This document shows, one piece after another, positions 11,502-22,509 of a DNA stretch of 64,000 nucleotides (its first letter is position 1; each line of letters begins with the position of its first letter). This stretch comes from Anastatus disparis (Eukaryota > Arthropoda > Insecta > Hymenoptera > Eupelmidae): the NCBI GenBank assembly GCA_017163975.1, contig JAFFSR010000347.1, forward strand, positions 6,314,001-6,378,000, in the 5' to 3' direction. Both the position numbers and the translations under genes were made by a program. A model generated the notes under the pieces. That model searched no databases. It saw nothing but the letters and a program-made list of their open reading frames with translations, and was not told where the DNA came from.

Positions 11502-13299
11502 CCCACACAGCATGGAATATTTATGGAAGCTTCCTGGAATATTGGCACGGAAGATTTGAAATATTTTAGGAATCTTCCATGGAATATTCCTGTAATATTC
11601 GTATGTCCTTGATTCTTCCTAAATTGGAATATTCCATGGAATATTGTTGGAAGATTCCAAGAATATTTCATTGGAAGATTTAGGACATCTCAGATCTTTC
11701 ATTGAAATATTTCAGGAATCTTGCAGAAATATTTCATGAAATATTCCGTTGGAACATTCATGGAAGATTTCCGGAATATTGGAACGGAAGATTTGAAACA
11801 TTTCATGAACCTTTCATGGAATATGCACGAAAGATTTAAGGAATCTTTCATGAAATATTCCATGAAATATTTCTGGAAGATTTTAGAAATCTATCGTAAA
11901 AAATTACGTGGAATATTTATGGAAGATTCGCAGAATATTGGCACGGACGATTTTGAATATTTCAGGAATCTTCCATGAAATATTCCTTTAATATTCGTAT
12001 GTCCTTGATTCTTCCTACATTGGAATATTCCATGGAATATTCTTGAGAGATTTCAAGAATATTTCAAAGGAAGGTTTGGGTAATCTCTCATCTTTCATGA
12101 AATGTTCCTGGAAGATGTGAAATGCTGTGAGGGGATAGTATATATATTATATAATAACACATTAAACTTATACATCAATACATATACGCATACATAAACA
12201 TTTAGTTATAAAATCGCATATACATATTCGCTTCGACTGTACACATCAAAGCGCCGATACACTTTCGCTTATATAGTAAGTGAGGTATCTTCCAACCACT
12301 TGGGGATAAAACTCCCATTTAACGAACATCCCCCTATCGGCGTCACTGGAAACCTTCCGTAAGTTCCGCGCAACTTTCCAACGAAAACTTCATGGAATCA
12401 TTCTAGAATCTTGCATGAAATATTCCACTGGAAGATTACTTAAATGTTTCTGTGGAATATTTCGTGGAATATTTATGGAAGATTTATGTAATATTCCGCT
12501 GTACGATTTAAAAGTTTTTCGAAATCTTCCAATGAAATGTTTATGGAATCTTTCTGAAATCTTTCATGGAATATTCCACTGGAAGATTACTTAAATCTTT
12601 CTGTGGAATATTTCGTGAATTATTTATGGAAGATTTATGTAATATTCCGCTGTACGATTTAAAAGTTTTTCGAAATCGTCCAATGAAATGTTTACGGAAT
12701 CTTTCTGAAATCTTTCATGGAATATTCTATTGGAAGATTACTTAAATCTTTCTGTGGAATATTTTGTGGAATATTTATGGAAGATTTATGTAATATTCCG
12801 CTGTACGATTTAAAAGTTTTTCGAAATCTTCCAATGAAATGTTTATGGAATCTTTCTGAAATCTTTCATGGAATATTTCACCGAAAGATTACTGAAATCT
12901 TTCTGTGAAATATTTCGTGGAATATTTATGGAAGATTTATGTAATATTTCGCTGTACGATTTGAAGGTTTTTTGGAATCTTTCAGCGAAAAGTTTATGGA
13001 ATCTTCCTGGAATCGTCCATGAAATATTTTACTGGAATATTTCATAAACCTTTCATGGAATATTTCATGAAATATTTCAAAAATCTTCCGTGAATATTTC
13101 ATGGAATATTTCAAAAAAGTTTTTGAACATTCCTTTGAAATATTCCTGAAATATTCCTGGAAGCTTTTAATGGAAGATTCCAATGGAATATTTTGAAATA
13201 TTCCGTGGAGACTTCCAATAATCTGCATGGAAGGTTCCATTGAAATATTCCAGTGGAATAATTCGAAATATTCCAGTGAAATCTTCCATGCTGTGTGGG
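11502..13299. mobile_element. GGAATATTCC-array TIR element (copy D), nested in LINE ORF2
   Basis: The 1798-bp element starts CCCACACAGCATGGAA and ends TTCCATGCTGTGTGGG, flanked by AG on each side (11500-11501 and 13300-13301). Its body is a degenerate array of GGAATATTCC, CATGGAA and GGAAGATT words, with a repeat of about 180 bp around 12400-12960. A unique core of about 200 bp at 12125-12340 (AAGCGCCGATACACTTTCGC region) is not word-like. The first 13 bases match the satellite element at 3772, but the body word differs (GGAA in place of GAAA). Confidence 0.9.
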
Positions 13300-16176
13300 A
13301 GAGTCATATACACCTAAAAAAAAATAGTTAACCGCAAGAGATACCGTAACCCGGTGGCCTGGTGGGACGTAGATTGCGATCGAATCATAAGGCAAAGAAA
13401 AGCTGCATATAAAAAATGGGAGTATACAAAGGATTTATATGACATGACCGAATATAAAAAAATGAGAGCCAAGGCGAAAAGAGTCTTAAAAAACAAGAAA
13501 AAAGAAAGCTTCCGCAATTTCGCCGAAACTCTTAACCTCAACGCAAACTTGAAATACACTTGGAATAAATCTAAAATATTAAAGGATAAATGGACCAAAG
13601 TCAATCATCAAACTAGATTAGAATTTCAGCAAAATCAAGAAAATATCAGGGATTCATTGTTTAACATGTGCCCCTCATGGATTCCCACAGATCCACACTG
13701 GTTACCTGAATCCCATGATAACCAACTTTTTGATCAATCATTTAGCTATTCTGAATTGAACATGGCACTCAGCTCGCGAGGAAATAAATCATCTCCAGGG
13801 ATGGATGGGATAAATTACGAACTTTTGCGCAACATACCAATTAAGTACCACCTACTATTATTGGATATTTTTAATGAATTTCATACCAAAGAGATATATC
13901 CAGAAAGTTGGAAAAACACCTACATCCACTTCGTTGAAAAACCTAATGGTAAAGGGCTACGCCCACTAGCACTAACATCGTGTCTTTGTAAAATATATGA
14001 ACTAATGATGTCTTATAGACTACGATACTGGATTGAAAAAGAAAACATACTCCCAGATTGCCAAACAGGTTTTCGTAAAGGGCTCTCGTGCGCAGACAAT
14101 CTGACTGCGTTTAAATTAGAAATCGAAGATGCTATAAACAGTGGTGATCATGTACTCGCCTTGTTCCTTGATGTAAGCGATGCATACAATAATGTAATAG
14201 GCGACATACTTCTTTCTAAAATGTCCAATATTGGTTGCTCACGGAAATTGCTTAAATTCGTTAAATTTTTGACATACCAAAGGTATATATACACAGACAT
14301 CAATTTTAAGCATCCTTATTGCATGTACAAAGGGATACCTCAAGGAGGAGTGCTAAGCCCAATATTGTATTTGCTGTACGTCGCTGATCTTACCCATACG
14401 CTACCAACGAACATCAAGACGTTACAATTTGCAGACGATATAGTCGTATTTATGAGAACCAGCAACCAGGAAACTGATAAGATAACCTTGGAAACGACAG
14501 CGGGAAAATTAATCGAAAAATTGTCAAATATAGGTCTACAGATTTCACTACAAAAAACGAACTACGTTCATTTCAATAGAGGCGAGATCATACCGGGACA
14601 CACGCAAATTGCAATACATGATAATGTGATTACATCCAAGAAAGCGGTTAAATTTTTAGGTATATATTTTGATTACGAGCTGTCCTTCGACGAGCATATT
14701 AGATACATACAAGCTAAAACTAATAAAGCACTAAATATTATAAAGTTCTTAAGAGGTATTCGATGGGGTGCTCATCCTGCAACGCTTATAACTTTTTACA
14801 AAAGCTATGTAAGGTCGATTATTGATTATGGGTGTTTTATATACCTCCCAGTACAGAAGTCAAAACTAATCAAGTTGGAAAGAATCCAATATGCTGCTTT
14901 AAGGATGGCATTGGGCATGAGGATGAGCACTCCACTGAATATACTATTGGCTGAAACTAAAATGTTAACCATACTTCAAAGAACCCAAATACTATGTAAA
15001 AACTTTCTATTAAAGGCTTTGAGCAATTCTAGATCTATATCGTGCATAACCATTAAAAAATTTGTACCACATATTATTAGCGGCCGTAATAAAAAAATCA
15101 ATGTTTTAAATGCAGGTATTAAAAATGTAATTGGTATCGAGCATTTGTTATATAAAAATGAATTACTCTCCATTTATAATTATGATTACGAAATAATGAG
15201 GCAAAATGTTTTGGTTAACTACGAAATTGGTAGGAATTTACAGAATATGGGTAGTATAAATCAAACTTTTGAAAATATGATTAGAAATGATCATGCTATT
15301 AAAATTTTTACGGATGGAAGTAAAGGCTCTAACAGTTTATCTGTGGGTAGTGCTTGTATCTGCCCTGAGCTAGATATATATAAAACAACAAGTAGCAATC
15401 CTAAAGCCTCTATATACACGGGTGAATGCTTGGCACTCTTGGATGCTATGGATGTTGCTGTACAGAATAAAAACAGTAATATAAATATTTATACAGATTC
15501 ACTGAGCGTCGTACAATCACTGAGTAATCCAAGAAACGATGCTAATGTTAACTATAATGTATTTGAAATAAGACAGAAAAATGTCGAATTCTATAAAAAT
15601 AATAGTAGAAACACTAAATTAACTATATATTGGATTCCGGCTCATAAAGGGATTCATGGGAACGAAACTGCCGATTTATATGCTAAAAAAGCTACAGAGC
15701 AACATCCACGGGAACTAAGAGTGCCATTTAACGACCTGAAGCCCTTTTTCAAAAAATTGATTAAAAACGATAGTAAAAAAGAACTCTTAAATCAAGGGCA
15801 ACAAAAAGGCCGACTGTATTTTCAATTGTATTATAACGATAACGCGCAACCATGGTTTCAAGGGAAAAACCTTACGAGAGAATTTATTGTAATGGTCTGC
15901 CGGGCCAGAAGTAGTCACTATAATTTGAATGAATCTCTTGCCAAAATTAATGTAGTTGATAGCGCTGAATGCGAATGCGGTGCTGAGGTACAAGACCTCA
16001 ATCATGTTTTGTGGCAGTGCCCCGTATATGAGAACCACAGAGCCTCGCTATTAAACAAGCTAAAGAAAATTAAGCAATTACCTCCGTTTGATGTTAAAAG
16101 TTTTCTTAGCACACCCAATGTAACAGTTATGCAGATTATTTATAAGTTCATGAAAAATTGTGATATTAAAATATAA
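13300..16176 (+). pseudogene. LINE ORF2, 3' part: reverse transcriptase and RNase H
   Basis: Coding resumes directly after the nested element, but a run of nine A (13316-13324) puts the first codons out of frame; one more A would restore it. From about 13354 it is open for 940 codons. RT motifs: KSSPGMDGI, RPLALTSCLCKIYE, QTGFRKGLSCADNL, LFLDVSDAYNNV, GIPQGGVLSPILY and the catalytic FADDIVVF. RNase H follows: IKIFTDGSK, YTGECLALL, IYTDSLS, WIPAHKGIHGNETAD. A C-terminal CECGAEVQDLNHVLWQC zinc-binding motif closes the protein. These domains copy the element RNA and remove it from the hybrid. Apart from the insertion and the A-run, nothing else is broken. Confidence 0.92.
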
Positions 16177-16347
16177 AATATAAACAATGTAAAGCCCATA
16201 CAAACAATGTTAACGTTATTGTAAGCCAATGTAAGTAGAAAAATTTTTTTCTACCTTTTGTATAAATTTATTTCATGTAGCTAAATAGCCTTATGTAATA
16301 AGAGTTAATAAAGCTTAAATAAAAAAAAAAAAAAAAAAAAAAAAAAA
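16177..16347 (+). terminator. LINE 3' UTR, polyadenylation signal and A tail
   Basis: After the ORF2 stop there are 144 bases of untranslated sequence, including a perfect hairpin GTAGAAAAATTTTTTTCTAC near 16235-16255 and an AATAAA signal at 16307-16312. An uninterrupted run of A then reaches 16347. The hairpin could be the structure recognised by the element's own reverse transcriptase, but that is inference. Confidence 0.75.
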
Positions 16348-17750
16348 TAATTTAGAAAGATTTTTTAAATAATCTAAGGTATTCTTTCAACGAATCATTT
16401 CAAGATACTTACAAATAGCTTTTATGTAATAATTCCAAGCAAGGTTTTGGTAATATTTCAAGTAATCTTACATGAAATAATTTTAAAACCTTTTTGAAAT
16501 AATTCATGAAAGAACTTATCATGACGATAAAAGTTATTACATGAATCCTTACTGAAAGGACTTTGAGAGAACTTCTTGAAAGGAAACAAGAAATAACTCA
16601 AAAATCTTCCAAAGATTCTAGTCATGAAATAATTTAGAAAGATTTTCGAAATAATCTAAGGTATTCTTTCAACGAATCATTTCAATATACTTACAAAAAG
16701 CTTTTATGTAATAATTCCAAGCAAGGTTTTGGTAAAATCTCAAGTAATCTTACATGAAATAATTTTAAAACCTTTTTGAAATAATTCATGAAAGAACTTA
16801 TCATGACGATAAAAGTTATTACATGAATCCTTACTGAAAGGGCTTTGAGAGAACTTATTGAAAGGAAACAAGAAATAACTCAGAAATCTTCCAAAGATTG
16901 TAGTCATGAAATAATTTAGAAAGATTTTTTAAATAATCTAAGGTATTCTTTCAACGAATCATTTCAAGATACTTACAAAAGCTTTTATGTAATAATTCCA
17001 AGCAAGGTTTTGGTAATATTTCAAGTAATCTTACATGAAATAATTTTAAAACCTTTTTGAAATAATTCATGAAAGAACTTATCATGACGATAAAAGTTAT
17101 TACATGAATCCTTACTGAAAGGACTTTGAGAGAACTTCTTGAAAGGAAACAAGAAATAACTCAAAAATCTTCCAAAGATTCTAGTCATGAAATAATTTAG
17201 AAAGATTTTCGAAATAATCTAAGGTATTCTTTCAACGAATCATTTCAAGATACTTACAAAAAGTTTTTATGTAATAATTCATGCAATATTTTGGTAAAGT
17301 CTCAAGAAATCTTACATGAAATAATTTTGAAATCTTTTTGAAATATTTCATGAAATAACTTATGATGAGAATAAAAGTTATTAAATAAATCCTTACTGAA
17401 AGGACTTTGAAAAGACTTCTTGAAAGGAAACAAGAAAGAACTCAGAAATCTTCTAACGATTAAAATCAGAAAATAATTTAGAAAGATTTTCGGAATGATC
17501 TAAGGTATTCTTTCACCGAATCATTTCAAGATTCATTCAAAAAGCTTTCATGAAATAATTCATGCAATATTTTGGTAAAGTCTCAAGAAATCTTACATGA
17601 AATAATTTTGAAATCTTTTTGAAATATTTCATGAAATAACTTATGATAAGAATAAAAGTTCTTACATGAATCCTTACTGAATGGACTTTGAAAGGACTTT
17701 ATGAAAGAAAACGTGAAAGATAACAGAATCATTTAGAAATATTTTCGGGA
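16348..17750 (+). repeat. 282-bp satellite array, continuation after the LINE
   Basis: Four more units follow the LINE (CTTCCAAAGATT near 16606, 16888 and 17169, and a CTAACGATT variant near 17450), in phase with the array before 9040. The last two units are more diverged (CATGCAATATTTTGG) and end at the unique spacer. The same diverged terminal units occur in the inverted copy near 46760-47040, so this edge is an ancestral feature of the element. Confidence 0.9.
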
Positions 17751-17754
17751 TTAG

Positions 17755-18010
17755 TTTATAATTTATCCGCTTGAAGGCGGTATCTCTTATTCTCGCAAGC
17801 GGTAAGAGTGCTTCCCGTTTCATATATAAGGAAAATAAGAATCTTAAATGGAAACTATAAATTGTTATGCGTGCGATGTCTGTGTTATGATAACTTCGAT
17901 TTTAACCGCTGTAAAACTATTCGTAATCCTATGAATAATTATATCATCATATATCCGTTATATATATATGTGTGTGTGTGTGTATTGATTCTAAATTGAT
18001 TCTTAAATAA
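17755..18010. other. Unique core of the satellite element
   Basis: About 250 bases of non-repetitive DNA separate the two arrays: TATCCGCTTGAAGGCGGTAT, then GCTTCCCGTTTC, GTTATGATAACTTCG and a short TG run. The same sequence in reverse lies at 46437-46745 and is almost identical apart from a much longer CA/TG run there. It contains a 63-codon ORF shared by both copies (17808-17999), but this has no start context or domain and ends in the microsatellite, so I do not call it a gene. Confidence 0.7.
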
Positions 18011-18014
18011 TACA

Positions 18015-18833
18015 GGAAAGAATAAAATTTCTAGATTTTTACACGTCTCTCAACTAAAGATAGATGAAAAGATTAATGCATTATTACTAAAAGAATTCAT
18101 GGATCCTTACAGAATTCTTTCATTGAAAGGATTCTGTAATAATTCTATGTCCGAGGTATATTTCTTTCAGAAATAATACAATGAAATATTTTTAAAATAT
18201 TTTATATCATTCTTACAGAATACTTTCAATGAAAGATGTATGAAAAGATTTAAGAATTATTACCAAAAGAATTCATGGATCCTTACAGAATTCTTTTATT
18301 GAAAGGATTCTGTAATAATTCTATGTCCGAGATTTATTCCTTTTAGAAATAATACAATGAAATATTTTAAAAATATTTCATATTATTCTTACAGAATCCT
18401 TTCAATGGAAGATGTATGAAAAGATTTACGAATTATTACCAAAAGAATTCATGGATTCTTACAGAATTCTTTCATTGAAAGGATTCTGTAATAATTCTAT
18501 GTCCGAGGTATATTCCTTTTAGAAATAATACAATGAAATATTTTAAAAATATTTCATATTATTCTTACAGAATCCTTTCAATGGAAGATGTATGAAAAGA
18601 TTTACGAATTATTACCAAAAGAATTCATGGATCCTTACAGAATTCTTCCATTGAAAGGATTTTGAAATGACTTGTGAATTCTTTATGAAATATTTTTATG
18701 TATTATTTTTAAAAGAATAATACCTCGGACATAGAATTATTTCAGAATCCTTTCAGTGAAATATTTCTGAAAGATTGTAGTCTTTTTATGAATCCTTTCA
18801 GAATCCTTTCAAAGTCCTTTCATGCTGTATGGG
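18015..18833. repeat. Second word array of the satellite element
   Basis: Three to four tandem copies of a unit of about 180 bp built from TTACAGAATTC, TTTCATTGAAAGG, ATTCTGTAATAATTC and the landmark TATGTCCGAGG. The last part is inverted relative to the first (ACCTCGGACATAGAATT near 18722), so the block can fold back. It ends in the terminal inverted repeat. The mirror block is at 45603-46400. Confidence 0.8.
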
Positions 18834-19484
18834 TAATTATTTATAGTTATTTACAGTTATTTACAGTTATTTATAATTATTTACAACTATTTACAATTTT
18901 CCATAGTTTTTTACAATTATTTACAGTTATTCACATTTTTAAAAATTTTCGCCTATATATAAAATTATTGAATAAATTCGTGATAATTTTCGAAAATGTA
19001 AATAACTGCAAATAATTGTAAAAAACTACAAATAATCGTAAATAACTGTAAATAATTGTGAAAAAAGTGAATAAATGTAAATAACTGTAAATAAATATAA
19101 ATAACTGCAAATAAGTGTAAATAACAGTTAATAAGTGTAAATAACAGTTAATAACTGTAAATAACAGTAAATAATTGTAAATAATTGTAAATAACTGTTA
19201 TTTATGTCTCAATTCCCACATTTTTTAACACTTTTCTACAGTTATTTACAGTTATTTACATTTATTTACATTTATTTACATTTATTTACAGTTATTAACA
19301 GTTATTTACAATTATATCCAAAAATTTTTTCCATATGGGTTATTTTATTAAGTAATAATCACTTATTTTGAGTAAAATTTTTTCATAATAACATTTAATT
19401 TTAAAATAATTGAAATGTTACTTAAAATAATTTCTTACCTTATTTCACAATTTATTAATTAATTATTATTAATTAATTATTGAT

Positions 19485-19760
19485 TGATTATTATCAACCT
19501 ATTGACTCATCGACCGATCAAGCTATCGATAGATTCATATATCCACCCATCAACCCATTGATTTATCAACCCATCGACCGATTAATTCATAAATATAACA
19601 ACCCAAAATAACATAGATTTATATTCAACTCAACTATTTATCAACTTATTGATCTATCATTTCATTAATCCAACGGTCCATCAACGAACCAATCAACTTT
19701 TTCCTCACGTATTAATCTATCAATCCATTGACCCATATATTCGTCGACCCTTTGAATATC
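19485..19760. repeat. Degenerate ATCAACCCATTGA minisatellite
   Basis: Short words such as ATCAACCCATTGA, CATCGACCGATC and CCATTGACCCAT recur irregularly at 12-18 base intervals. No ORF or terminal structure is visible. It adjoins the right end of the TTATTTACA element. Confidence 0.55.
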
Positions 19761-19892
19761 TCACTCAGCTGAGTCCTTTATCAAAAAACTTATTTATTTT
19801 CTTTATTAATTTCATAATTTTGTAAATAATTAAATGCATTTTTATTATATATATAAAATTTTAAAAATCGATGTTTTAAGTTCTTTCTTTTA

Positions 19893-19944
<52 letters not shown>

Positions 19945-20589
19945 TTCTTAAAAAAATGATGAGCCGCCATGTTGAAGCATCCAAAGATCGAATCCTGATT
20001 GGTCGATATAGAATAGGCGCCAAAAATTAAATTTCAAAGAGTTTAGATTTTTTAAATAAATAAAAATTAATTTCTAGGCATTGTTTTTTTAAATATAATA
20101 GAAGTAACTCAATTAAAATAGAATAAGAATATTTTATTTTAAACCAAGCAATATTATTTATGTATATAACCAATGTATAGTTTAATGATAAAATATATAA
20201 CCATGAGCACAAGCAAGGTGACTACCTTTTATTTAAAAATTCCAGTAAAATTGTAAAGACATCAAATAATATAACAATTCAGATAAGTAATTTATTCCTT
20301 TATTGCATAAGTATTGCTTAATGCAGGTACAATATGTATATATTTTTAATTGTTTTTCATTTAAAAATAAGTATAGTAACAGCAATTAATGAAGGTTTGA
20401 GGTTATGAAGGTTTGACGTTATGAAAGTTTTATTATTTTATATTTCTTTTACTCAGATTAAAAATCATCAAAGTACCAAAAAAAAGTAATATATTTAAGT
20501 AATGTTTTAAAGATAAATTTGTGCACATTTTAATAAAAAAAATAAGGTTAGAATGAATCAAGATCAAAATTTACTGATAACAATGGATG
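19761..20589. other. AT-rich stretch without a recognisable gene
   Basis: It holds a (TA)n microsatellite at about 19902-19941 preceded by a short CA run. The segment AAATCGATGTTTTAAGTTC near 19866 recurs at 52337, where it flanks a Helitron end. A minus-strand ORF of 77 codons reads through the TA run (repeated Tyr-Ile) and is not credible as a gene. Nothing else is supported. Confidence 0.5.
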
Positions 20590-21310
20590 ATACAATTGAC
20601 GAACAAACTGTATATCTATTTTTAATGAAAATTTAAAGAATCTACTTATACGAGTGTGCTATTTCATAATATACAATACTATTTAGTTAAACTTATTATA
20701 TTAAATATTAATACATAAATAAATAGAAGTATAAAATGTGTGTTTTCAGTAAATGTAGTTTGAAAATAATTTGAACACTGATAAAAGTATGACTACGATA
20801 GGCAGCTTTGTTATAGATTAACATAAAATTTGTGTTACAGTTGACGAACAAGCTATATGTCTATTTTTAATGAAAATTTGAATAATTTACTTATTCATTT
20901 TATATAAGTGTGCTATTTTATGATATACGATGAATTAATATTTAATATAATGTATTTAACTGAATAGTTTGCTTATACGAGTGAGTTATTTTATTATATA
21001 CATTACTATTTAACTAAATATTAATACATGAAATTAAAAATAGAAAAACAATTTATGTTTTAATGAATAAAGCTTAAAAATAATTAACATGCTGATAAAA
21101 TTATAACTATAGTAAGCATCCTTTTTATATATTTGTATATATAAAATTTGCATTACAGTTGACAAACAAGCCATATGACTATATTTTCAATAAAAATTTG
21201 AATATTTACTAATATAGATGTGTTATATTTTATAATATAAAATGAATTAATATTTAATATAATATATTTAACTGATTACTTTACTTATACAGATGGGTTA
21301 TTTTATAATA
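20590..21310. repeat. Three diverged tandem copies of a 240-320 bp unit
   Basis: GTTGACGAACAAGCTATATG-like sequence followed by CTATTTTTAATGAAAATTTGAA recurs near 20600, 20842 and 21160. Each copy is followed by ACTTATACGAGTGTGCTATTTT-like sequence and TATAATATACA. The copies have drifted, and no coding frame persists. Function unknown. Confidence 0.6.
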
Positions 21311-21759
21311 TACAGACATAAGCTGAAATAACTTGGGCGCCTATGCACTTTCTACTCAACTGTAGTTATGTGAGCTATCAGACCTGAGTTTCAGTCTGAA
21401 AAAAATCAGATTTAAATGTAATTGATAATTTTTTGTTATTATAATATTAACTAATAAAACTTCTTTTTAGCTTAAATATACATTAAATAAAAAAGTTTGA
21501 TCCATGAATAGTTTTAAAAACCCTTATCTGATGCTTAAAATCCTTTTGATTAGTTAAAAACTTGATTTTGTTTATTTAATAACACTATTTAAAATGAAAT
21601 AATGTTGTATGTGTATCATATCTTAAGATTTATGAGTTATAAATATATTTTAATACACTTCTACTTTCTCATAAAGAAAACATTGTATCAATAAAAAAAT
21701 TTGTTCTATTTTTTTATTAATTTGTACATATTCAGACTCGTGGAAAAAAGTGGTTTCCA

Positions 21760-21862
21760 CCCTGTTAAAAAAAATCAGGCGAGAAATCACCTGATTTCTT
21801 AGGTGATTTATCATGCCAAAATCTCATGTAATGATCTCTCACCTGATTTTTTTTTTGTAGGG
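21760..21862. mobile_element. 103-bp TIR element, CAGGTGATTT words
   Basis: CCCTGTTAAAAAAAATCAGG opens it and CCTGATTTTTTTTTTGTAGGG closes it, flanked by CA on both sides (21758-21759 and 21863-21864). The middle is the palindromic word AATCACCTGATTTCTTAGG. It is nested in the left arm of the surrounding foldback element. The element at 53271-53643 uses the same word. Confidence 0.75.
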
Positions 21863-22509
21863 CAGAAAATGTCTGTATGTATGTGTGTGTGTGTATGTAC
21901 TCATTACGTCAATTAGATCTCGAAAAGTACTCGACAGATTTCCTTCAAATTTTGCATACAATTTATTTTTTTGTCTAACGGGTACGGAAGCTATTGAAAA
22001 CTGGTTTTCTTGGCACAGTTTTAATTTTAGAACAATTCAAAACATTTTTTTTCAATTCTAATTTTTAATTTTTTTTTTGTATTACGTCAATTAGATCTCG
22101 AAAAGTACTCGACAGATTTCCTTCAAATTTTGCATACAATTTATATTTTTGTCTAACTGGTACGGAAGCTATTGAAAACTGGTTTTCTTGGCATAGTTTT
22201 AATTTTAGAACAATTCAAAACATTTTTTTTCAATTCTAATTTTTAATTTTTTTTTGTATTTTACTTTAAGTACTCGATGGATTTGCTCTAAAATTTGCTT
22301 GGAAATTATTTGAGACTACCAAAAGAAAAACTTCTGAAAACTGATGGGTGGGGCTCGAACATTAGAATGTTTTTTATTTAATTAACATTTATTTAGAAGT
22401 TCATATAAATTATGTGCATATCGAGACTCTTCATTTATTCATTTTAGAAGTTTTAATTTTAGATAATTTTGTAAAATTTTAAAAAAAAATTCATTTTTCT
22501 TTTATTTTA

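Larger units (their letters stand above)
9027..16357 (+). mobile_element. Full-length I-superfamily-like LINE with 13-bp target duplication
   Basis: The element runs from about 9040 (CAGTCTTAGTTTGC) to a 27-A tail ending at 16347. The satellite sequence AAATAATTTAGAA is present on both sides (9027-9039 and 16345-16357), so it is a 13-bp target-site duplication into the 282-bp array. It encodes a zinc-knuckle ORF1 and an ORF2 with endonuclease, reverse transcriptase and RNase H. The RNase H places it with the I-type clades (I, LOA, Nimb and relatives) rather than Jockey proper. The intact ORF1, pure A tail and exact duplication suggest a young insertion. ORF2 is split by the element at 11502-13299. 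Confidence 0.93.
3772..18833. mobile_element. Satellite-bearing TIR element (copy C), 15 kb including a nested LINE
   Basis: The termini are CCCACACAGCATGAAAG at 3772 and CTTTCATGCTGTATGGG at 18833, with TA on both sides (3770-3771 and 18834-18835). Order inside: a short unique CATGAAA-rich lead; a 282-bp satellite array (about 3990-9039, resuming after the LINE to about 17750); a unique spacer (17755-18010); a second array of TTACAGAATTC/GGATTCTGTAATA words (18015-18833). A reverse-oriented copy with the same order and GT duplications lies at 45603-48988. No transposase gene is visible, so it must be moved in trans. Confidence 0.87.
3433..19339. mobile_element. TTATTTACA-array TIR element (copy A), interrupted by a 15 kb element
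   Basis: The left end CCCATATGAAAATAATTT (3433) and the right end AATTTTTTCCATATGGG (19339) are inverted copies, flanked by TT on both sides (3431-3432 and 19340-19341). The body is made almost wholly of TTATTTACA and its reverse complement TGTAAATAA, with a few unique linkers (GAATTGAGACATAAATA; CGCCTATATATAAAATT). The body is split after 3771 by the element at 3772-18833. A second copy at 28962-29679 shows the unbroken junction. Own length is about 0.85 kb. Confidence 0.85.

Noticed and set aside
11471..13240. Several ORFs of 60-100 codons on both strands in the GGAATATTCC array
   Set aside because: Repetitive Ser/Phe/Ile/Glu peptides arising from the word array; no element-independent signal.
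17808..17999. 63- to 79-codon ORF shared by both satellite elements
   Set aside because: It reads into the CA/TG microsatellite, has no domain, and is conserved only because the two copies of the element are nearly identical.
19790..20023. 77-codon minus-strand ORF with a Tyr-Ile repeat
   Set aside because: Translation of a TA microsatellite.
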